Shown here one piece after another: positions 27,787-36,445 of a stretch of DNA of 64,000 bases. A program made the position numbers and the translations under genes. This stretch comes from CAYTGM01 sp964437365. GTDB taxonomy: Bacteria; Sumerlaeota; Sumerlaeia; SLMS01. The stretch lies in NCBI GenBank assembly GCA_964437365.1, contig CAYTGM010000011.1, positions 62,001 to 126,000 of the forward strand, given 5' to 3'. Numbering within the stretch: position 1 is the first letter of the stretch; each line of letters opens with the position of its first letter. A model generated the notes under the pieces. That model was given only the letters and a program-made list of their open reading frames with translations, did no database searches and had not been told where the DNA came from.

Positions 27787-28344
27787 ATGAAAAAAGTAAG
27801 AGGATTTACATTACTAGAGCTATCAATTGTGATCATTATTGTGGTGATTCTTGCGGCAATCGCGATTCCAAACTTTCTGGAGGGAAGGGGTAGGCCTCGT
27901 ATCAGCCCAGTCCGGGCTGACCATCGTACTCTTGCAACTGCGATCGAAACCTATTTCCTCGATCATAAAGTATATCCAGCGATGCAACCACTGAGATACC
28001 ATGAATATGCGGGTGATGGTCTGGAGGAAGCTGGAGGCTGGTTCTTAAACACAATCCATCCTGGCAGTTCAAGTATAGAGGGAATTACAACTCCGATTGC
28101 CTATGTCACATCGGTTTTCCCAGACCCCTTCGCCAAAGATAGAGGATTACCGTTCGCTTACTATACTGATGGCCCAGGATGGATACTGATTTCTCCCGGT
28201 CCGGATGGGGATTACGATATCAATAAGCCCCACGAGGTTTATGATTCCTCGATAGTTCAGCCTTCGGGAAAGCTACTCTTATATGCCTATGATCCGACGA
28301 ATGGTGTTGATAGCAGTTGTGATCTGTTCAGGGTGAAGCAATGA
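27787..28344 (+). CDS. Pseudopilin-like protein, intact prepilin motif (array member 6)
   Basis: 185 residues from ATG 27787, chosen because AGGAGG (27775-27780) lies 6 bases upstream and overlaps the stop of member 5. KVRG/FTLLELSIVI is a canonical prepilin site; the helix continues to IPNFLEG. The body (VRADHRTLATAIETYFLDHKVYP...) is most like member 7. The end reads AYDPTNGVDSSCDLFRVKQ, with Cys in place of the conserved Gly of the GDIWR motif. Confidence 0.82.
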   Translation: MKKVRGFTLLELSIVIIIVVILAAIAIPNFLEGRGRPRISPVRADHRTLATAIETYFLDHKVYPAMQPLRYHEYAGDGLEEAGGWFLNTIHPGSSSIEGITTPIAYVTSVFPDPFAKDRGLPFAYYTDGPGWILISPGPDGDYDINKPHEVYDSSIVQPSGKLLLYAYDPTNGVDSSCDLFRVKQ

Positions 28345-28384
28345 ATGTAAGCTTGCGACCACATTTCAATCGAAGAGAATCCTA

Positions 28385-28942
28385 ATGATGCGGTTTAAAA
28401 TGTTATACGTTTCAATTCTCTTCCTTTCAGGAGTTAGCCTCGCTTCTTTCATCCTGTTCTTTGTCTCTGGCCTTACAGGCGGACGCAGCTATCCTTCCGG
28501 GTGGCGAATTCGTTCAGATCATCGTTCTCTTGCCACCGCGATTGAAAGCTATTTCCTTGATCATAAAGTTTATCCACCAATGGAACCGATGCGACTTCAT
28601 GAGTATGCCGGAGATGGGCTTGAAAAAGCAGGGGGATGGTACCTCGCCATGCTCCACGGAGGAAACAGTGAACTCCATGGAATCACGACACCAGTAGCGT
28701 ATATCACGTCGCTCTTTCCAGATCCCTATGCCAACGATAGAGGATTACCGTTTGCCTATTATACAGATGGTTTCGGCTGGACCGTCTTTTCTACCGGGCC
28801 AGATCTCGACTACGACCTTAACAAACCCCATGAGGTCTATGACGGAAAGATTTTCCAACCATCAGAAACACTGTATTCTCTTACCTACGACCCATCGAAT
28901 GGAACAGAAAGCAGCGGTGATATCTGGAGGGTGAAGCAGTGA
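28385..28942 (+). CDS. Pseudopilin-family paralogue lacking the prepilin motif (array member 7)
   Basis: 185 residues. The soluble part is nearly the same as member 6 (DHRSLATAIESYFLDHKVYP, EYAGDGLEKAGGWYL, ITTPVAYITS, FAYYTDGFGW, NKPHEVYD, end TYDPSNGTESSGDIWRVKQ), so this is a recent duplicate. The prepilin leader is replaced by an ordinary hydrophobic N-terminus (MLYVSILFLSGVSLASFILFF) without Gly-Phe or Glu+5. It looks like a signal anchor. The stop overlaps the GTG start of the next gene by four bases, so the two are translationally coupled. Confidence 0.77.
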   Translation: MMRFKMLYVSILFLSGVSLASFILFFVSGLTGGRSYPSGWRIRSDHRSLATAIESYFLDHKVYPPMEPMRLHEYAGDGLEKAGGWYLAMLHGGNSELHGITTPVAYITSLFPDPYANDRGLPFAYYTDGFGWTVFSTGPDLDYDLNKPHEVYDGKIFQPSETLYSLTYDPSNGTESSGDIWRVKQ

Positions 28943-29601
28943 AGACCCGCAAAGCACTCTATACATTTCTTCTTCTCTATCTTGGCTTCTTCACCAGCTA
29001 TCATGCTCTTCCTGTACTGACGGGAAACCCGGGTGCTTTCGATACGCTCTTTCGCGAAAAGTTCATGGCGATGTTCCCAACGCTCTTCGTTCATACGATC
29101 AGTGCCATTATCATGTTGCTCATAGGGCCTCTTATGTTCTTGAGTGGAAGGTTCAAGCTTTCTCAGAAGTGGCACAGGCGTTTAGGAGGCCTTTACTTCC
29201 TTTGTCTGCTCTTCGCCGCCCCTACTGGTCTGTTCCTGAGCCTGTACGCCTTCGGTGGTATTGTAAATGTGCTCGGCTTTGGACTCATGTCAGGTCTGTG
29301 GATTGTGACAGGTGTGTTCGCCATCGGAGCACTTATTAGACGTGATTTCAAAGAGCACGCAGCCTGGATGACCCGAAACGTGGCGCTCACTTATGCAGCG
29401 GTCACCTTCCGGATCATTTTGCATGGTAGTATGAGGTTGGGAGTTGAATTTGAGGAAGTTTACTCATTCGCTGTCTGGGGGAGCTTGCTGTTGAATATGG
29501 GAGTTTCCGAAGGAGTGATTTTGATGCGCCATTATCGTGGAAAGAAGGAGAAAATCAGGGTTTCTCTATTAGCAAGAGCGGACAATCCCTATACCAGTTA
29601 A
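28939..29601 (+). CDS. DUF2306-type membrane protein
   Basis: 220 residues with about six hydrophobic helices. The pattern HRRLGGLYFLCL followed by a histidine-containing EHAAWMTRNVALTYAAVTFRI matches DUF2306 integral membrane proteins, whose function is not established. The GTG start at 28939 overlaps the TGA of the last pseudopilin paralogue, and GGAGG at 28926-28930 lies 8 bases upstream, so it is expressed with the array. Whether it works with the pseudopilin-like proteins is unknown. Confidence 0.72.
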   Translation: MKTRKALYTFLLLYLGFFTSYHALPVLTGNPGAFDTLFREKFMAMFPTLFVHTISAIIMLLIGPLMFLSGRFKLSQKWHRRLGGLYFLCLLFAAPTGLFLSLYAFGGIVNVLGFGLMSGLWIVTGVFAIGALIRRDFKEHAAWMTRNVALTYAAVTFRIILHGSMRLGVEFEEVYSFAVWGSLLLNMGVSEGVILMRHYRGKKEKIRVSLLARADNPYTS

Positions 29602-29711
29602 TTTCAAGGTTAAACAAAAAGAAAAGTGTAAATTTGCGTTGATTTAGACAGGCGCCATCGCTAGGAACATTGATACTTAATCATATAAGTACCAGCGAAC
29701 AGGGTAAAACT

Positions 29712-31079
29712 ATGAAAACAACCGTACGCCTTCTCCTCCTGATCCTTCTCATGTCCCTTTTTCATGGGGTTACAGAGGCCCAGCCCTATGATGAACAGAT
29801 TTTTATCGATCTGACAAGACCTCAGGAAGCTGAGCTTTGGAACGTCACCTCTCATGATACCAGTCAAGGTCCGGCGGGATACCAGGATGGTAAATTTGTC
29901 ATCGCCACCGCAAAAGGACAGGCGCCCGCCTTTATGGAAAGAACGCTCAATATCGATTCCAGTCGATTCGATCGCGCGATCATTGACATGAAAGTGATCT
30001 CCGACAACAACGAGACGGGCATGGTCAGTTCCATGTTCTTCTTCAGTCAGACCCCCATGGTAAATCCTGACAGTCGTATAGCTAAGATGGTTCAGGTAAA
30101 TGCCAGAACCTCCGTTGTTTTCGAGCTCAGTCAATCTGTGTTCTGGTCAGGCAATATCGGCATGATCAGAATTGACCCGGTCTGGGGACATGGGAAGGCC
30201 GAGATCTATTCCATCACGATCGACAAGCAACCCGAACCAGACCCCACTCCAGAGTGGTACTTTAACCGGCCCAAGTCCGACCTCGGGTGGATGTTTGGAG
30301 AGTTTGGAGTGAATGACCCTGGCTTCAAGGCGCGCGAGATTATCCGCTCGCAGGACGGAATTACATTTACCGTTGATGGACCAAACCCCGTCCTCCAGTC
30401 GTTCGATATAGATATTAATGCCGAACTTGCCAATACAGCGAAGCTCACCGTCATGTTGAGTCAGCCCTTCGCCTCCGAAGCTAACTTTTACTGGTCCACC
30501 CCCGACAAACTCGGAGCGAGTGAAGAAAGAAAGCTCTCAGTTCCATTGCAGCCGACCATTCAACCTCAGATTGCCACCTTCGACCTGAAATCTCACCCGG
30601 AGTGGAATGGGAATGTGAATTTTCTGTTAATGAATCCAACACGCACTCCCGGGACCGTCACTGTACAATCCCTTGTATTCGAAGGGGTTGAAGGACTCGG
30701 CGAGCGCGGACAGAATGATGCTCTCGTGCTCTGGCGGACTCACCAGGAGGTTGGGCAGGAACTCAAGGACGGCAACTACAAACCATTGCTGGTGCTTGTA
30801 ACGCGAAGGAACAACAGCTTCAGCAAACAGGTTGAATTGGAATTAGCAGGCAATGATGAGTTCTTACATTTAGCCAAGAACTTTCATTCCGTGAAGCTTG
30901 ATTACGATGATCCCGCGGCTCATCGCGTCTTCAAGAACATTCTTCGTGTTCCCATTCTCGCAATGATGCGGTATGACTTCGGGACAAAGAATTGGGAAGT
31001 TGTCGAACGTATAGAAGGTCCTGATGTCAGGATTGATTCCGTTGCCCGGATGAAAAGTGCACTCGGCGGGGGAACTTAA
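29712..31079 (+). CDS. Secreted protein: two beta-sandwich repeats and a thioredoxin-like C-terminus
   Basis: 455 residues from ATG 29712, chosen because it places a normal signal peptide (MKTTVRLLLLILLMSLFHG) at the start; the frame extends 14 codons upstream. Two beta-rich segments of about 150 residues each end in similar motifs (WSGNIGMIRIDPVWG and WNGNVNFLLMNPTRT), as in jelly-roll binding domains. The last 100 residues (KPLLVLVTRRNNS, HSVKLDYDDP, LRVPILAMMRYDF) follow a thioredoxin-like strand order with a Val-Pro before the third strand but no CxxC. The whole protein is not recognised as a named family. It has a strong downstream terminator. Confidence 0.6.
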   Translation: MKTTVRLLLLILLMSLFHGVTEAQPYDEQIFIDLTRPQEAELWNVTSHDTSQGPAGYQDGKFVIATAKGQAPAFMERTLNIDSSRFDRAIIDMKVISDNNETGMVSSMFFFSQTPMVNPDSRIAKMVQVNARTSVVFELSQSVFWSGNIGMIRIDPVWGHGKAEIYSITIDKQPEPDPTPEWYFNRPKSDLGWMFGEFGVNDPGFKAREIIRSQDGITFTVDGPNPVLQSFDIDINAELANTAKLTVMLSQPFASEANFYWSTPDKLGASEERKLSVPLQPTIQPQIATFDLKSHPEWNGNVNFLLMNPTRTPGTVTVQSLVFEGVEGLGERGQNDALVLWRTHQEVGQELKDGNYKPLLVLVTRRNNSFSKQVELELAGNDEFLHLAKNFHSVKLDYDDPAAHRVFKNILRVPILAMMRYDFGTKNWEVVERIEGPDVRIDSVARMKSALGGGT

Positions 31080-31110
31080 AAGCCATCCGATTTCTAAATA
31101 ACCAACGCAT

Positions 31111-32349
31111 TCATGCGCGCCTTGATTGTAAGGCGCGCATAACTTTTTCACCGGCGCGCCTTCCCGACTTTAATGCACCGTCGATTGATGGATCCTCTGT
31201 ATAGTCGCCTGCAAGAATGATATTTCTGTCGTTACTTTTCATTTTCTGGTTATTCATTTCTGGCAATGCTTTCTTGATTCGATAGACTTTCAGGGGGCTG
31301 AGAGAAACTTTGAACTCCTTAAAATGACCCTTAATCTCTCGAGCGATCTCCTCGGTTAACGTCTGATCATCGATATCAGGGATAGAGTGAAGAGATACGG
31401 AGAGTAGATTTTTCCCCGCCGGGGCATAGGTCTCGTTGGCCCTTGATGGAAGACAGAGCGTATTGATTCTCCCTTTTCCCGAGGCATTAACAAATAATGT
31501 TCTGCCCAGATGATCAAGTCCTTTCACCTTGAAGTATAGACAGGTCGTTGATTTCCAATGAGATGAGACTCGTTTCTTTCTGGACTCCAGAAGCTTTCTC
31601 GCACTGTCAGGGTCGCATGCCATGATAATGCACGAGGGCGTCAGCTGTTCACCGGTACTCAATTTTGCACAGCCATTGTCGATACTGCGCACCTCGCAGT
31701 TTGTCACAATATCTCCGTTCCTCAGAGATTCTGACATCACCTGAGGAATAGATCCCATCCCGCCATCAGGGAGACAGGCATCGCCTTTTGAAAAGTGCTT
31801 CCAATACTTCCAGAAGAAAGCTGCATTGCTCATCAGTTGATCTTCGAGAAGTACACCGCTGAAGAAAGGACGGAAGAAATTTTCGATGACTTTGGTACTA
31901 AATCCGAAGTCTCTGAGGGATTCCAGTGTTGTCTTCCCTTTTTGGCTTTGCGGTGAAGGGGGGAAGGTTGAGAGGCGCGCGATGAGTGCCTTGTCCTTGA
32001 AAGTCCCCACGGGAGCGAAAGCACTTGCGAGCAATGAAGAAGGGCGACGCCGCGGATCTACCATCTTAAAGGTACGATCTCGCTGATGGATGATTGCACC
32101 CGGCTCGAAGGATTCGAAGTTAAGCGTGTCTATACCTGTTGTTCGTCGGCCTTCTTCATAGGAGGACAGGTAGACCTGAAAGCCCACATCCAAAGTGAAG
32201 CCGTCAACTTCTTCTGAGGCAACTCGTCCACCAAGTTGGCGACTCTTCTCAACGAGCAGGTAAGGGACCTGATGCCTCTCTAACTCTTGAGCGGCGCGAA
32301 GCCCTGCAAGGCCGCCGCCGATGATGATTACTTGGTGTTTTTCTTCCAT
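31111..32349 (-). CDS. FAD/NAD(P)-dependent amine-oxidase/desaturase-type oxidoreductase
   Basis: 412 residues. The N-terminal IIIGGGLAGLRAAQELE (8-24) is the dinucleotide-binding fold and LGGRVASEEVDGFTLDVGFQVY is the GGR-containing FAD motif of the protoporphyrinogen oxidase, phytoene desaturase and amine oxidase superfamily. The end carries NIILAGDYTEDPSIDGALKSGRRAG, the second FAD motif. Length fits the shorter FAD-dependent oxidoreductases. The substrate (carotenoid, amine, porphyrin or other) cannot be deduced. Single minus-strand gene, divergent from the dockerin/FG-GAP gene. Confidence 0.82.
   Translation of the reverse strand: MEEKHQVIIIGGGLAGLRAAQELERHQVPYLLVEKSRQLGGRVASEEVDGFTLDVGFQVYLSSYEEGRRTTGIDTLNFESFEPGAIIHQRDRTFKMVDPRRRPSSLLASAFAPVGTFKDKALIARLSTFPPSPQSQKGKTTLESLRDFGFSTKVIENFFRPFFSGVLLEDQLMSNAAFFWKYWKHFSKGDACLPDGGMGSIPQVMSESLRNGDIVTNCEVRSIDNGCAKLSTGEQLTPSCIIMACDPDSARKLLESRKKRVSSHWKSTTCLYFKVKGLDHLGRTLFVNASGKGRINTLCLPSRANETYAPAGKNLLSVSLHSIPDIDDQTLTEEIAREIKGHFKEFKVSLSPLKVYRIKKALPEMNNQKMKSNDRNIILAGDYTEDPSIDGALKSGRRAGEKVMRALQSRRA
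31113..31148 (+). terminator. Rho-independent terminator overlapping the end of the convergent gene
   Basis: ATGCGCGCCTT (31113-31123) is perfectly inverted as AAGGCGCGCAT (31130-31140) around GATTGT, and TTTTT follows at 31144-31148. It ends transcription of the gene stopping at 31079. The same bases encode the last codons (MRALQSRRA, stop) of the minus-strand oxidoreductase. Confidence 0.85.
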
Positions 32350-32494
32350 TTGTATAACCTGATAAGATTTGCGTTGAACCTAAACATCTAATCAGGGAGC
32401 ATGAATCTAGCCATAAATAATACCAGCTGATAAAAATCAATCAACGGGATGGACGAACGTAAGTCATGTCACTAAATGAAGAAGCGAGGAAGGA

Positions 32495-34618
32495 ATGAAG
32501 TCGGAAATGTTAACCAAGAGTCCCAGAACGAAAAGAAGAGTAGGTTTTTTCGTCTTTCTTCTGCACTTCATCTTTGTATGTCACTCTGCACTTGCTGTTC
32601 GCGGTGACTTTAATGGTTCAGGTGAACTCGACCATCAAGACCTTCAGGAACTTGATTATCGACTAGTGAAAATCATCCCAGCCGAGGGAATGGGCAATCG
32701 AGATTTTGATATGAATGCTGATCGGATTTTAGATGCTTCTGATCTGATCAGGTTTCAGGTAATGACACCATCGGTTGTTCCTCTCTTGTATGGAATTCCT
32801 TATGTCGATCATCCTCCCTCTAGATTTCAAAGTCACACTGAATCCACGCGTGGAATAACTCCTCCCTATTATGAAGTTGATTTAGACTCCGACGGTGATG
32901 AAGACCGAGTAGCATTCGATAAGGACTTGGACCTCCTGAATATAAGTATCAATAATGGTGATGAGACATTCATCGAGATTGATCGCTCACCAGGTATAGA
33001 CATAACAGGTGAAGAGCAGAATCGGTTTGCTGATTTTAATGGAGATGAATTGCAGGATCTCGTCTTATTGACAAACCAGGGGTTCCGTATATTCCTTCAA
33101 GGATCGGACTATCAGTTCTCTGCACCTGCCGGTGTGCATCCGGCTATTCTCGAGGAACAGGTAGAAATCGGTCATTTTAATGAGGATAGTTTTCTAGACC
33201 TGATTGCCACTTGTGGTTTTGGCCCCAATTGTTCCAAAGTATATTTCGGAAACGGAGATGGTACTCTTCAGGAAAGTATTGATTATTCAGATATAATACC
33301 TAGAGGTGAAGCCTAAGTTCTAGACCTCAATGGGGATAGTATATCCGATCTTGCAATGGCACATGTCATTCTTGATGATCTCGAACTGGACTATTCTCTG
33401 GGTCTTTTTATGTCGAAAGAAAGTCTCCCTTTTCAGGAGGTTCAATTCTTTAGTAATGGCCGTACCAAGCAAACCTTTGATAGAATTACCAGTCGAGATG
33501 GCGACAATGACGGACTGTATGAATTACACATGTGGGACTATTTCCAAAAAAATAGAGAGTACATAGTTGAACAACAAGAGGATGGAATGTATCCTCTACC
33601 TGTTAGTTTTGATACTACGAAATCATACTATAGTCGAATAGGAAAAGGGTATTTCCCAAGATATAGCAATCAAGAGCTGTTGATTGAATACTATGACAAT
33701 GCATACGGATATGAGCTAAAGGACGATGAAATAATAGAGGTTCTGAGCATAAACATCCCTTTCTCAGGGAAACCTCATACAGTAAAAGATCTAAACAACG
33801 ATGGACTTACAGACTTCTGCTTTGTGAATCAAGCATCGATAAGTTTTGTCTATGCTTCAAGCGAGGGAGGGCTTTTCGAACCACCAGTTACTATTCAGTT
33901 CTCACCGTTTGAAGAGTTTCAATTAGAAGACCTCAATTCAGATGGATACCCTGAAATTATCACGGTTGGACAGGACCGAGAGTTTGTTGTTGTCTATAGT
34001 GGAGATCAAGCCTCTCGGGGAGAGGCCACCGTACTACATGAAATTTCACTTCCAGGGAAGACCATCAAGTTTCTGAATATATTCGATATTGATTTTGATG
34101 GCAAATCTGATCTTGTATTTCATGTTCCAGAAGACAGAAATGTTCAGGCTTTCTTTGCTGGGGGAGCTATACCCTTCTCTTATGGTGAGCATCTGATCTG
34201 GACTCCCCATAACCGGGAACTTGCCTCATTACTTGTGACAGAGTTTAATCTCGATGGACTTCCTGACTTCTTCTTTACAAGTCAGGGAACAACACTGGAT
34301 TTTCACCAGTATATGAGCAAGCATGGGGAACCATATCTCTTCAATACATTCGTAGACAGAGACTTCCTACTCGTCGAAGATTTCAATAATGACTTTAGAC
34401 CAGACGTTCTACTCTCTCATTCCGAAATCATTTATGGAACAGGGGACAGAAGTCTTTCCGAGCCGATCAGGCAAGGAGCCTTCTTCAATTTCGCAGTAGA
34501 TTCCATATTCATGGACATTAATAAAGATGGAAACCTGGATAATGTTCAATTGAGGCAGTTTGACAGTGTTTCATCATTCCTGTTCGTTGCCACAGGCTTT
34601 CCGCAGACCGATCACTGA
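32495..34618 (+). pseudogene. Dockerin + FG-GAP repeat secreted protein interrupted by one in-frame TAA
   Basis: Two frames, 32495-33316 and 33356-34618, lie in the same phase and join across a single TAA at 33314-33316. Reading through gives 707 codons. Immediately after the stop comes VLDLNGDSISDLAMAH, a perfect FG-GAP/VCBS calcium-binding repeat, so the stop lies inside a conserved unit. N-terminus: signal peptide, then a type I dockerin-like pair of EF-hand loops (DFNGSGELDHQDL and DMNADRILDASDL). About ten FG-GAP repeats follow (e.g. VKDLNNDGLTDF, LEDLNSDGYPE, FMDINKDGNLD). Options are a recent nonsense mutation, a sequencing error, or readthrough. If translated separately, the first part would be a 273-residue dockerin fragment. 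No cohesin gene is in view. Confidence 0.8.
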
Positions 34619-34672
34619 TTTCGCTACTCAATGAATAGTTTCCTATCTTCACAGGTCCTCGAGGGCGCGTTG

Positions 34673-34700
34673 TCGATATTGAGGCTAGCCTCAATATCGA
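34673..34700. repeat. Perfect 28-base palindrome
   Basis: TCGATATTGAGGCT (34673-34686) is followed directly by its exact reverse complement (34687-34700). No loop, no T run, so it is a poor terminator. A dimeric protein-binding site or cruciform is possible. It lies 55 bases after the FG-GAP stop. Confidence 0.75.
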
Positions 34701-34744
34701 TCGCCTTAGCCTTGGGATAGATGAACCTTGCAACGAGTTTCCAA

Positions 34745-34795
34745 GCATGTTCGATGCACTGCAGTGGTAGCATCATGCATCGAACATGCATCGAT
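34745..34795. repeat. 11-bp periodic palindromic element, GCATCGA core
   Basis: GCATGTTCGATGCA (34745-34758) is perfectly inverted as TGCATCGAACATGC (34776-34789). On the right side CATGCATCGAA (34774-34784) is repeated at once as CATGCATCGAT (34785-34795), a period of 11 with one mismatch. The combination of 11-base direct units and an inverted copy is shared with elements near 0.4, 20.9 and 53.9 kb. Confidence 0.6.
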
Positions 34796-35023
34796 ACTGG
34801 TTCCATCCCCCGGATCGGCCTCCGATTATTTTTAAGAATCAAAGAAGGTCAAATTCTCCTCATCAGGGGTCGGATCCGGAAAAGTCCTTGCTTTTGTAAA
34901 CACTCTTTAATAATTCACACTTTCGGGTTCGTGAGATAATCTGAACTGCGAAGCCTTTAACTCAGGCTCAAGCGCCGACTCCTTGTGATCCTTGCTGGCG
35001 CTACCTTCTTGTGATGGAACTCG

Positions 35024-36445
35024 ATGCTCTTTAATTCGCTCACCTTCATTGCTTTCTTTGTCATCGTGCTGCTTGTTCATCTCTCGCCGATTGGTCAGCG
35101 CGGTAAGAAAGTAAACCTCCTTCTGGCCAGCTATATCTTCTATGCGGTTTGGAATCCTCCTTTTGTCTTTCTCCTTTGGATTTCGACGGTTGTGGATTGG
35201 TTCGCAGCACGGGGAATTGCTTCTGCTCGATCAAAGTCAGGCAAGCGAGGGTTTCTCCTGCTCAGTTTGTGTACGAACCTGGGGCTTCTAGGCTTCTTCA
35301 AATATGGAGACTTTCTACTCGAGAACTTTGTCTATCTGGTTGGTCTCGCAGGCATCGAGTACAGTCCGCCGGACATGGGGATCATTCTCCCCGTTGGGAT
35401 TTCTTTCTACACTTTTCAGACGCTCTCCTACACGCTTGATGTTTATCGAGAAGAGACGTTTCCGGCTCGTTCATTCCTGGACTTTTCCCTTTATGTGACC
35501 TTCTTCCCGCAGCTGGTAGCCGGACCCATTGTTCGACCCAATGAGTTGATTCCACAGCTCGAAGAGCCGGCTCGTCCAACACAGGATCAGTTTCTTTGGG
35601 GCTTGTTTCTACTTTCTCTCGGTCTCTTCGAGAAAGTTGTGCTGGCTGATGGACTTGTTGCTGCCGCGTCTGATGAGGTTTTTGGGTTTGAAGGGGCGCT
35701 TAGTCCTCTCGATGCCTGGGTGGGCTCACTCGCGTTTACAGCGCAGATTTTCTGTGATTTTGCCGGGTATTCCACCTGTGCGATTGGTACGGCTCTCTGC
35801 TTTGGCTATAGACTTCCCAATAACTTTCGATTCCCCTACGCAGCTTGTGGCTTCAAGGATTTCTGGCAACGCTGGCATATTTCGCTGTCTCGCTGGCTGA
35901 GAGATTATTTGTATATTCCTCTCGGAGGAAACCGGAAGGGACCTTCGCGAACCTACGTCAACCTGATGATTACCATGTTGATCGGAGGCCTCTGGCATGG
36001 TCCAGCCTGGACGTTCGTTGCCTGGGGAGCTATTCATGGAATTTATCTGGTCGCTGAACGACTTCTCGTTGGAGTGTTCAAGGGGCAGAAGTGGACGTCC
36101 ACAGAATGGGCTCGGTTTATCTTCGTTCTGGTTACTTTCTTCCTCACGGTGATTACATGGGTCTTTTTCCGGGCACAGGATTTTCAAACGGCCTGGAGGA
36201 TTCTTCTCTCCATGTTTGGATTTGTGGAGGAGGGAGCGAAGATCCTGACAACGCTTTCTATCGTCAAGGTTCTCTTCGTGATGACCCTTGTGTTTTCTGT
36301 TCACTGGTATATGCGGGATAAGAAGATTGAGGGTTTCGTGGCGAACTGCCCCTGGTGGATTGTGAGCGTTCTCTGGTCTGTGATGGTGATTCTTCTAGTT
36401 CTTATGCAAGGAAGCAGCGATGCGTTCATCTATTTTCAATTTTAA
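35024..36445 (+). CDS. MBOAT family O-acyltransferase (AlgI-type)
   Basis: 473-residue polytopic membrane protein. Motifs of the AlgI/DltB group are present: the opening MLFNSLTFIAFF, FFPQLVAGPI, and RWHISLSRWLRDYLYIPLGG, followed by GGLWHGPAWTF with the catalytic His near residue 325. These enzymes pass acyl groups across the inner membrane for O-acetylation of surface polysaccharide. The next gene overlaps its end by 26 bases and encodes an SGNH-like exported partner, the usual arrangement (as AlgI with AlgJ/AlgX). Which polymer is modified is unknown; no alginate genes are present. Confidence 0.88.
   Translation: MLFNSLTFIAFFVIVLLVHLSPIGQRGKKVNLLLASYIFYAVWNPPFVFLLWISTVVDWFAARGIASARSKSGKRGFLLLSLCTNLGLLGFFKYGDFLLENFVYLVGLAGIEYSPPDMGIILPVGISFYTFQTLSYTLDVYREETFPARSFLDFSLYVTFFPQLVAGPIVRPNELIPQLEEPARPTQDQFLWGLFLLSLGLFEKVVLADGLVAAASDEVFGFEGALSPLDAWVGSLAFTAQIFCDFAGYSTCAIGTALCFGYRLPNNFRFPYAACGFKDFWQRWHISLSRWLRDYLYIPLGGNRKGPSRTYVNLMITMLIGGLWHGPAWTFVAWGAIHGIYLVAERLLVGVFKGQKWTSTEWARFIFVLVTFFLTVITWVFFRAQDFQTAWRILLSMFGFVEEGAKILTTLSIVKVLFVMTLVFSVHWYMRDKKIEGFVANCPWWIVSVLWSVMVILLVLMQGSSDAFIYFQF

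Larger units (their letters stand above)
34619..35023. other. Palindrome-rich spacer without a gene
   Basis: About 400 bases between the FG-GAP gene and the MBOAT gene. Frames here are short and have no ribosome binding sites. The first half holds a perfect 28-base palindrome, an 11-bp periodic element, and small inverted repeats (ATCGG/CCGAT at 34814-34826; CGGATCCG near 34870). The second half should hold the promoter of the O-acylation operon. Confidence 0.6.

Noticed and set aside
35726..36304. 192-codon minus-strand frame over the MBOAT gene
   Set aside because: Shadow frame opposite conserved MBOAT motifs.
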